DNA from: Thioalkalivibrio sp.
GTDB lineage: Bacteria > Pseudomonadota > Gammaproteobacteria > Ectothiorhodospirales > Ectothiorhodospiraceae
Assembly (NCBI GenBank): GCA_007120575.1
Contig: SKNJ01000272.1
Coordinates: forward strand, 1 to 12,408
Length of the DNA: 12,408 bases
Direction of reading: 5' to 3'
Numbering within the stretch: position 1 is the first letter of the stretch; each line of letters starts with the position of its first letter. Below the pieces are notes generated by a model. The model searched no databases. It was not told the origin of the DNA and saw only the letters and a program-made list of their open reading frames with translations. The position numbers and the translations under genes were made by a program. Below, one piece after another: positions 6,840 to 12,408 of this stretch.

Positions 6840-7026
6840 GTGACAATGGCATGTGCTTCTCTGGATATCTCAAGGATGGATCCGACTTGTTCGGTGATTC
6901 CCGTGTCGCGTGCCCCATCGCGTTACCACGATGGTCGCGACGACGCACCACCCACCGCGGACTGCGACTGGGGATTCGCTGCCGGACCGGGATGTCCGCG
7001 GGTTTTGGAAGCGAGGTGCAACGCTG

Positions 7027-8208
7027 ATGAGTATGCGGCTGACTTTTTCCTCTTTGTTCTCCTGCCTGGTGGGGGCCGCGGGGCTATTCGGCATGGCCGC
7101 GGCCGGGGCCTCGGTGGTGACCGTCGAGGCGGATCGCGCGGGCTCGCAGTGGGTCAGCGGTACGGTGATCCCCTATCGCGAGGTAACCCTGACCGCGCAG
7201 TCCAGCGGACGGGTGGTGGAGGTCGCCGGCGCCGAGGGTGATGCCTTCGAGCACGACGAGGTCCTGGTATCCCTGAGCGATGACCGGCTGCGTGCGCAGC
7301 GCCAGGCGGCGCTCGCCGAGATGCGCACTGCGGAGTCGGCGATCCGCGAGGCGCGCATGCAGTACGGCCGCGAGGTGGTCTCCCCGCAGTCGCGCAGCCT
7401 GGGCCAGATGCCCGGCATGGGCCTGCCCTCGATGTTCGACCAGATGTTCACCCAGCCGATGGGGCAGTTCATGGGCATGGGTGATCCTGCCCTGGATCGC
7501 CAGACCGACCTGTATTCCCGCTACATCGGCGTGGACCAGGCCGGGGCGCGCTGGGAACAGGCCCGTGCCCGGGTCGCTGAGCTCGACGCCGCGATCCGCG
7601 ATACCCGCTCCGAGGCCCCGTTCTCCGGCCTGATCATGCGCAAGCATGTCGAGGAAGGGGACACGGTGCAGCCCGGCCAGCCGCTGGTGACCTTTGGTCA
7701 CGTCGAGTATCTCCGGGTCGAGGCGCAGGTGCCGGTGCGGCAGGTCGGGCGCCTGGCCGAGGACGATTACGTGACCGTTGACCTGGACACGGGCGATTCC
7801 GTCGAGGCCCGGGTCGCACGCATCTTTCCGCTGGCCGATCCCCGGCGTCACACCGTCACCGTCAAGTTCGATCTGCCGCAGGGCATCCGCGGGGGTCCGG
7901 GTATGTATGCAGCAGTTCGTCTGCCGGCCGGCGCGGATGCACCCGAACGTGCCCTGATCCCCCGCTCCGCACTGATTCCCGGGGGCGCCCTGCCACGAGT
8001 GGCGGTGATCGACGGAGCCGGCGACATCCGCGTACGCATGGTGCGCCTGGGTTCTACCCGGGGCGATCGGGTGGTGGTGACGTCCGGGCTGGAACCGGGC
8101 ATGCAGATTCTGGAACGCCCACCAGCCGGTATCCGCTCGGGGCAGCCCGTGGGCAGCGTCGTCCGGGGCCTGGATCGCAGTACCGCGGTCGGCACCGGGA
8201 CCATGTAG
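7027..8208 (+). CDS. RND efflux periplasmic adaptor (membrane fusion protein)
   Basis: The product is 393 aa. It bridges the inner-membrane RND pump and an outer-membrane TolC-type channel. A signal peptide covers about residues 1-28 (cleavage near AAAGA). The lipoyl half-motifs are GRVVEVAGAEGDAFEHDEVLVSL (split around 61-83) and SGLIMRKHVEEGDTVQPGQPL (around 200-220). They flank a short alpha-hairpin (about 85-195), and beta-barrel and membrane-proximal domains follow (HTVTVKFDLPQGIRGGPGMYAAV). The hairpin tip holds a methionine-rich insert, 7 Met in residues 128-151. GAGGT 9 bases before the ATG at 7027 supports this start; an upstream in-frame GTG at 6910 lacks a ribosome site and would remove the N-terminal signal. 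The pump gene follows after 154 bp. No outer-membrane channel gene is in the window. Sigma-54 control is likely from the promoter at 6822. The substrate is unknown. Confidence 0.93.
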   Translation: MSMRLTFSSLFSCLVGAAGLFGMAAAGASVVTVEADRAGSQWVSGTVIPYREVTLTAQSSGRVVEVAGAEGDAFEHDEVLVSLSDDRLRAQRQAALAEMRTAESAIREARMQYGREVVSPQSRSLGQMPGMGLPSMFDQMFTQPMGQFMGMGDPALDRQTDLYSRYIGVDQAGARWEQARARVAELDAAIRDTRSEAPFSGLIMRKHVEEGDTVQPGQPLVTFGHVEYLRVEAQVPVRQVGRLAEDDYVTVDLDTGDSVEARVARIFPLADPRRHTVTVKFDLPQGIRGGPGMYAAVRLPAGADAPERALIPRSALIPGGALPRVAVIDGAGDIRVRMVRLGSTRGDRVVVTSGLEPGMQILERPPAGIRSGQPVGSVVRGLDRSTAVGTGTM

Positions 8209-8218
8209 CTGTTCATTG

Positions 8219-8234
8219 GAGGGCGGTAGCCCTC
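8219..8234 (+). other. Hairpin just after the adaptor stop codon
   Basis: GAGGGC (8219-8224) pairs perfectly with GCCCTC (8229-8234) around a GGTA loop, 11 bases after the adaptor stop. The bases after it are TCCCC rather than a T-run, so it is more likely an mRNA-stability or partial attenuation structure than a full terminator, since the pump gene downstream needs the same transcript. Confidence 0.4.
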
Positions 8235-8256
8235 TCCCCGGTGCCAGCGCGGCCGT

Positions 8257-8316
8257 CACGTCACAGGCACGGTGCCGGGCACACGGAAACCGCGCGTGTG
8301 CGTTCACCGTGACGTG
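8257..8316 (+). other. Predicted branched RNA structure between adaptor and pump genes
   Basis: An outer 8-bp stem CACGTCAC (8257-8264)/GTGACGTG (8309-8316) encloses two smaller elements: the odd palindrome GGCACGGTGCC (8266-8276) and the 7-bp stem GCACACG (8279-8285)/CGTGTGC (8295-8301). The arrangement resembles a three-way junction. It lies 46 bases before the pump ATG and could tune pump translation relative to the adaptor. It was folded by eye only. Confidence 0.35.
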
Positions 8317-8362
8317 CAGCGGGCACCCGATCAGAACGAGGTAGCGAAACCGCAAAGGACCC

Positions 8363-11300
8363 ATGGACGAACGCGAACCACAATCCGGTAACGGCCATCG
8401 GGAGAATCCCGGGATCGCCGGGCGCATGGCGGCGAGTTTCATCCATTCGCCACTGTCGCCGCTGTTGCTGCTGGCGAGTATAGCGATCGGCATCCTCGGT
8501 CTGATGGTCACCCCGCGCCAGGAAGATCCGCAGATCTCGGTGCCGATGGTGGACATCATGGTGTCCTACCCCGGGGTACCGTCCGAGCAGGTGGCGAGCC
8601 TGGTGGCGCGCCCGCTGGAGCGGCTGATGAGCGAGCTGTCGGGGGTGGACAACGTCTATTCCGCCTCGCATCGCGGCCGGGCGCTGGTGACCGTGCAGTT
8701 CGACGTGGGCGAGGAGATGGAGTCCTCGATCGTCAAGGTGCACGACAAGCTGATGGCGAACCGGGACCTGATGCCGCCCGGGGTCTCCGAACCGATGGTG
8801 AAGCCCAAGGGCGCGGACGACGTTCCGGTGGTGACCTTGACCCTGTGGTCCGACGAGGTCGACGACGCCTTGCTGCGACAGATTGCGCTGGATGCGCGTC
8901 AGCAGATCAACGATGTTCCCGATACCAGTCAGAGCTTCGTGGTCAGTGGGCGCCAGGAGAAGGTGCGCATCGAGGTGCAGCCGGAGCGGCTGGAGGGGTA
9001 CCAGGTCACCCTGGACCAGATCGCGGAGGCGGTTTCCTCGGCGAACGCGGAGCGTTCCGCCGGACGTATCGAACAGGGTGGGTTGAGCACCTCGGTCTAT
9101 ACCGGCGCATTCCTGACCGGCGCCGAGGATATCGAGCGCCTGCTGGTCGCGGTCGAGGACGGCAATCCGGTCTACTTGCGCGATGTCGCCGAGGTGATCC
9201 ACGGGCCGGGCGAGCTGGACCAGTTTGTGCGCCACTACAGCGGACCGGCCTCGGAACAGCCGGATCTGGCCCCCGACGGGGCGACCGCGGTGACTCTGGC
9301 GGTTGCGAAGAAGCCCGGCAGCAACGGCGTGACGGTCGCCAACGGGGTGCTCGAACGGGTCGCGCAGCTCAAGGGCGACGTGATCCCGGACAACGTCGGG
9401 GTCGAGGTCTCGCGCAACTACGGCCAGACCGCCAACGAGAAGGTCAACGAGTTGATCTTCAAGCTGTTCGTCGCGACCTTCGCGGTCACCATCCTGGTGG
9501 GGCTGTTCCTGGGCCTGCGCGCCGCGGTGGTGGTGCTGGTGGTGATCCCGGTGGTGATCCTGTTCACGGTGTTCAGTGCCTGGGTACTGGGTTACACCAT
9601 CGACCGCGTGAGCCTGTTCGCGCTGATCTTCTCCATCGGCATCCTGGTCGACGACGCCATCGTGGTGGTGGAGAACATCTACCGCCGCTGGCTGATGAAG
9701 CGCGGCATCGACACCGAGACCTCGGTGGATGCGGTCCGCGAGGTCGGCAATCCGACCATCCTGGCGACCTTCACCGTTATCGCGGCGCTGCTACCGATGG
9801 GCTTTGTCTCCGGGATGATGGGTCCGTACATGCAGCCCATTCCGGTACTGGGGTCCGTCGCCATGCTGTTCTCGCTGGTGGCGGCCTTCGTGTTCACGCC
9901 GTGGCTGACCCAGCGCCTGCGTCCGAGCATGGCGTACCTGGAGAAGGCGACCGAGAAGGAGCACCGCCAGGCCGAGAAGCTGGGCCGGTTCTACCGGACG
10001 GCGATCCCGGGACTGGCCGACAACCGGGTGCGGGGCTATGCCTTCCTGATTGGCGTGATCGTGGTCTTCTTTCTGGTGGTCAGCCTGTTCATGACCACCG
10101 ATGTTCGCGTGAAGATGCTGCCACTGGACAACAAGCCCGAGTTCCAGGTGGTCATCAACTTCCCCGAGGGCACGGCGCTGACCGAGACCGCGACCCTGAC
10201 GCACGAGCTGGCCTCGGAGCTGCGCGAGTTCGACGAGGTGGTCGGCCTGCAGTCGTATGTCGGCACCGCCTCGCCGTTCAACTTCAACGGCCTGGTGCGC
10301 CACTACTACCTGCGCGACGAACCCTGGCAGGCGGACATCCAGGTACAGCTGCTGAACAAGGGCGACCGCAAGCGTTCCAGCCACGAGATCGCGACCGAGG
10401 CCCGTGCCCGCCTGACCCCGCTGGCCCATGCGGCCGGGGCACGCATCCAGGTGGTGGAGATGCCTCCCGGTCCGCCGGTGTTGCAGTCGGTGGTGGCCGA
10501 GGTCTACGGGCCGGACGCCGAGACGCGCCGCGCGGTCGCTCGTGACCTCGAGGGGATGTTCCGCGAGGCTGAGCATGTCGCCGACGTCGACAGCTTCCTG
10601 CAGGCCCCGCACCCGGTCTGGCACTTCGACGTGGACCGCGACAAGGCCTTGACTCGCGGAGTCACCGTCGAGGCGGTTAATCGTACCCTGGAAACTGCGA
10701 TTGGTGGGCGTGTGCTGGGCGATGTGAAGGCGCACTCGCTGGTCGAGCCGCACCTGATCGAGCTGCGCCTGCCGATGGCCACGCGCAGTGATATCGAGCG
10801 CCTGCAGTTGCTTCCGGTACCGACTCGGCAGGGTACCACGGTGCCGTTGTCGGAGCTGGGCCAGTTCGTACAGCGAGCCCAGGACGAGCCGATCTATCAC
10901 AAGAATCTGCGGCCGGTGGAGTATGTGACCGGCGAGGTCGTCGGGCGCCTTGCCGCGCCGGTGTACGGGATGCTGGAGGTCCAGGATCAGCTCGCGGACT
11001 ACGAACTTCCGGATGGCAGTCAGGTGCAGCCGCACTGGCTGGGTCCGCCTCCGAATGACGGCTCCACGGGTTTCGAGTGGGCCGGCGAATGGACGGTCAC
11101 CTACGAGACCTTCCGCGACATGGGCATCGCCTTCGCGATCGCGCTGATCCTGATCTACATGCTGGTGGTCTGGGAGTTCGGCAACTTCGTGCTGCCGGGC
11201 ATCGTCATGGCCCCGATCCCGCTGACCCTGATCGGGATCATCCCCGGCCACTGGCTCATGAATGCCGAGTTTACTGCCACCTCGATGATCGGATTCATCG

Positions 11301-12408
11301 CATTGGCGGGGATTATTGTGCGCAATTCCATATTGCTGGTGGATTTCGGACGCCAGGCGGTGGACCAGGGCCATGACGTTCGCGAGGCGATGATTCTGGC
11401 CTGCCAGGCGCGGACGCGCCCGATCATCATCACCGCGCTGGCGCTGCTGGCCGGCTCCAGCGTGATCCTGTTCGACCCGATCTTCCAGGGCATGGCGATC
11501 TCGCTGATGTTCGGCACGGTGGTGGCCACGCTGCTGACTCTGCTGGTCATTCCGCTGGGCTGCATCTCGGGTCGCCGCGCTTTCTGCCCGACGACCCTGA
11601 CCGAGAACGGCGAGGCCTCCGCGGTCTGCGCCACCGGCAATGGTAACGGCCAGGCCGGGACTGCCAGTGTGGCGTCCGGGGCGCCTCAGGGTGCGCCTTC
11701 GGGGGGATCCGGCGAGGCGCATGACCTGTTCGGCCCGCGCGAGGGCGGGCCGGTCACCCAGGCCGTGCAGTACGCCGGGCTTTATCTCAAGTGCCTGGCC
11801 CTGGCGTTCCTCGAGGGCTTGCGGGATCTGGCGCTTGCGCTGTGGCGCCTGATCCGGTCCTTCCTGGCGCGGCGTGGCAATGGCGGCGGTACCCCGCCGA
11901 CCGGTGGTGGGTCGGCCGGTGGTGGATCAAAGGGCCCCGTTGGCGGGCCGACCGGCGATGGCGCATCGGGTGCGGGTTCCGGTGCGGCCGCGGCGACCCC
12001 GCAAGCCCGCTCGGAGCGTTCATCGGTGGCCGCGACGCAGACGGGCCCGGTCGCGCAGGCGCCGGAGCCGGAGAGCCGCCCCAAACCGGCGACAACCGCG
12101 GCGCCCGACGCCGAAAAGGCCGATGCCAAGGCGGTCGGGGACGCGCCGTCCAGTTCCCCTCGGGCCGCGAAGGCCGGTTCAGCCGCCGCGAAGACGGCAA
12201 AGAAGGCGACCACTGCGCAGACTGGGGCGAGCGGCCAGTCCGCATCGACGACGACCTCCCGGAAGGTGGCCGCCGGGAAGACGGCCCCCGGGAAGACGAC
12301 CTCCGGGAAGACGACCTCCGGGAAGACGACCTCCGGGAAGACGACCTCCGGGAAGACGACCTCCGGGAAGACGACCTCCGGGAAGACGACCTCCGGGAAG
12401 ACGACCTC
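8363..12408 (+). CDS. RND efflux pump inner-membrane subunit, long C-terminal extension (partial at 3' end)
   Basis: The reading frame is open for 1,348 codons to the window edge with no stop. RND pumps are proton-driven trimeric exporters of the inner membrane. TM1 is followed by TPRQEDPQISVPMVDI and the porter-domain start YPGVPSEQV. TM4 has GILVDDAIVVVEN with D430/D431, equivalent to AcrB D407/D408 and typical of drug/HAE pumps rather than CzcA-type metal pumps. TM10 has LAGIIVRNSILLVDF, with R987 where AcrB has K940. The core ends near residue 1067 (LLVIPLGC), close to the normal RND length. At least 280 more residues follow: a linker, a hydrophobic/amphipathic stretch (about 1134-1171), a Gly/Pro/Ala-rich region and a Lys/Thr/Ser-rich tail. 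RND C-termini face the cytoplasm. AAAGGA lies only 3 bases before the ATG. It forms an operon with the adaptor. Confidence 0.93.
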   Translation, partial: MDEREPQSGNGHRENPGIAGRMAASFIHSPLSPLLLLASIAIGILGLMVTPRQEDPQISVPMVDIMVSYPGVPSEQVASLVARPLERLMSELSGVDNVYSASHRGRALVTVQFDVGEEMESSIVKVHDKLMANRDLMPPGVSEPMVKPKGADDVPVVTLTLWSDEVDDALLRQIALDARQQINDVPDTSQSFVVSGRQEKVRIEVQPERLEGYQVTLDQIAEAVSSANAERSAGRIEQGGLSTSVYTGAFLTGAEDIERLLVAVEDGNPVYLRDVAEVIHGPGELDQFVRHYSGPASEQPDLAPDGATAVTLAVAKKPGSNGVTVANGVLERVAQLKGDVIPDNVGVEVSRNYGQTANEKVNELIFKLFVATFAVTILVGLFLGLRAAVVVLVVIPVVILFTVFSAWVLGYTIDRVSLFALIFSIGILVDDAIVVVENIYRRWLMKRGIDTETSVDAVREVGNPTILATFTVIAALLPMGFVSGMMGPYMQPIPVLGSVAMLFSLVAAFVFTPWLTQRLRPSMAYLEKATEKEHRQAEKLGRFYRTAIPGLADNRVRGYAFLIGVIVVFFLVVSLFMTTDVRVKMLPLDNKPEFQVVINFPEGTALTETATLTHELASELREFDEVVGLQSYVGTASPFNFNGLVRHYYLRDEPWQADIQVQLLNKGDRKRSSHEIATEARARLTPLAHAAGARIQVVEMPPGPPVLQSVVAEVYGPDAETRRAVARDLEGMFREAEHVADVDSFLQAPHPVWHFDVDRDKALTRGVTVEAVNRTLETAIGGRVLGDVKAHSLVEPHLIELRLPMATRSDIERLQLLPVPTRQGTTVPLSELGQFVQRAQDEPIYHKNLRPVEYVTGEVVGRLAAPVYGMLEVQDQLADYELPDGSQVQPHWLGPPPNDGSTGFEWAGEWTVTYETFRDMGIAFAIALILIYMLVVWEFGNFVLPGIVMAPIPLTLIGIIPGHWLMNAEFTATSMIGFIALAGIIVRNSILLVDFGRQAVDQGHDVREAMILACQARTRPIIITALALLAGSSVILFDPIFQGMAISLMFGTVVATLLTLLVIPLGCISGRRAFCPTTLTENGEASAVCATGNGNGQAGTASVASGAPQGAPSGGSGEAHDLFGPREGGPVTQAVQYAGLYLKCLALAFLEGLRDLALALWRLIRSFLARRGNGGGTPPTGGGSAGGGSKGPVGGPTGDGASGAGSGAAAATPQARSERSSVAATQTGPVAQAPEPESRPKPATTAAPDAEKADAKAVGDAPSSSPRAAKAGSAAAKTAKKATTAQTGASGQSASTTTSRKVAAGKTAPGKTTSGKTTSGKTTSGKTTSGKTTSGKTTSGKTTSGKTT
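12257..12408 (+). repeat. 15-bp tandem repeat encoding (SGKTT)n, runs off the window
   Basis: Seven identical 15-bp units (TCCGGGAAGACGACC) fill 12302-12406 in the pump reading frame, each coding Ser-Gly-Lys-Thr-Thr. Upstream the units decay stepwise: PGKTT (12287-12301), AGKTA (12272-12286), SRKVA (12257-12271). Exact nucleotide identity implies recent expansion by slippage or unequal exchange. The 15-bp period preserves the frame. The array is cut by the window end, so copy number is unknown. Confidence 0.95.

Noticed and set aside
6910..7026. GTG start at 6910 for the adaptor gene
   Set aside because: It has no ribosome site and would place 39 polar residues before a good signal peptide. 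The ATG at 7027 has GAGGT upstream.
8219..8234. Strong intrinsic terminator between adaptor and pump
   Set aside because: The hairpin is followed by TCCCC, not a T-run, and termination here would cut off the pump gene, for which no separate promoter is visible.
8240..8311. Short GTG-initiated frame (about 23 codons) after the GGAGGG at 8218
   Set aside because: It has Arg/His-rich composition, GGAGGG lies within a hairpin and is too far from the GTG, and the base-paired structure better explains this stretch.
7084..8559. Minus-strand open frame of 491 codons
   Set aside because: It is antisense to the adaptor and the start of the pump gene. It crosses the structured spacer and has no domain or ribosome site.
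8845..10545. Plus-strand open frame of 566 codons
   Set aside because: It is an alternate-frame shadow of the RND pump gene, with Gly/Arg-rich nonsense composition. The true frame (8363 onward) carries all the RND motifs.
9791..11722. Minus-strand open frame of 643 codons opposite the RND pump gene
   Set aside because: It is antisense to clear RND coding sequence, rich in His/Arg/Gln with no recognisable domain, and explained by high GC in the pump gene's codons.
12257..12408. Tandem repeats at the right edge as a CRISPR array
   Set aside because: The units are contiguous 15-mers with no spacers and lie in frame within the pump gene.

Overview
The window is very GC-rich, with dense gene packing and strong third-position bias. 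Protein flavour and gene content suggest a gammaproteobacterium of the Ectothiorhodospiraceae/Thioalkalivibrio type. That assignment is an inference from how the proteins read; no search was run. Nine protein genes are supported, plus one well-formed sigma-54 control region.

Left block (1-5104). A diverged pair of hairpin-containing repeats lies at 12-46 and 101-141. Two leftward genes follow: a YceI-family exported lipid-binding protein (131-763) and, upstream of it, an integral-membrane CDP-alcohol phosphatidyltransferase (813-1634). Divergently, across about 150 bp, runs a tight rightward operon: a medium-chain dehydrogenase lacking the usual catalytic zinc ligands (1785-2813), a 6-pyruvoyl-tetrahydropterin-synthase/QueD-fold protein lacking the usual catalytic residues (2836-3246), a GT4 glycosyltransferase (3246-4295) and a class I SAM methyltransferase (4292-5104). 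The last three overlap stop-to-start. Together they look like a small-molecule or lipid-headgroup pathway whose product I cannot name. This is the best candidate here for an undescribed system.

Right block (5198-12408). A leftward sigma-54 enhancer-binding regulator (PAS, AAA+, Fis-type HTH; 5198-6625) is separated by a 401-bp, locally AT-rich control region from a rightward RND efflux operon: a periplasmic adaptor (7027-8208) and an inner-membrane RND pump (8363 to beyond the window end). The control region carries two 18-bp dyads with a TGTTGCAAC core, an exact IHF consensus match and a correctly spaced -24/-12 promoter, in the textbook order. The regulator therefore probably activates the pump operon next to it.

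The pump gene is open to the right edge. After a normal RND core of about 1,070 residues it continues in frame for at least 280 more: a hydrophobic/amphipathic stretch, then a low-complexity, increasingly lysine-rich tail ending in perfect 15-bp tandem repeats that encode SGKTT. The window ends inside these repeats, so the true length is unknown. No tRNA, rRNA, CRISPR array, insertion sequence or integrase was seen.
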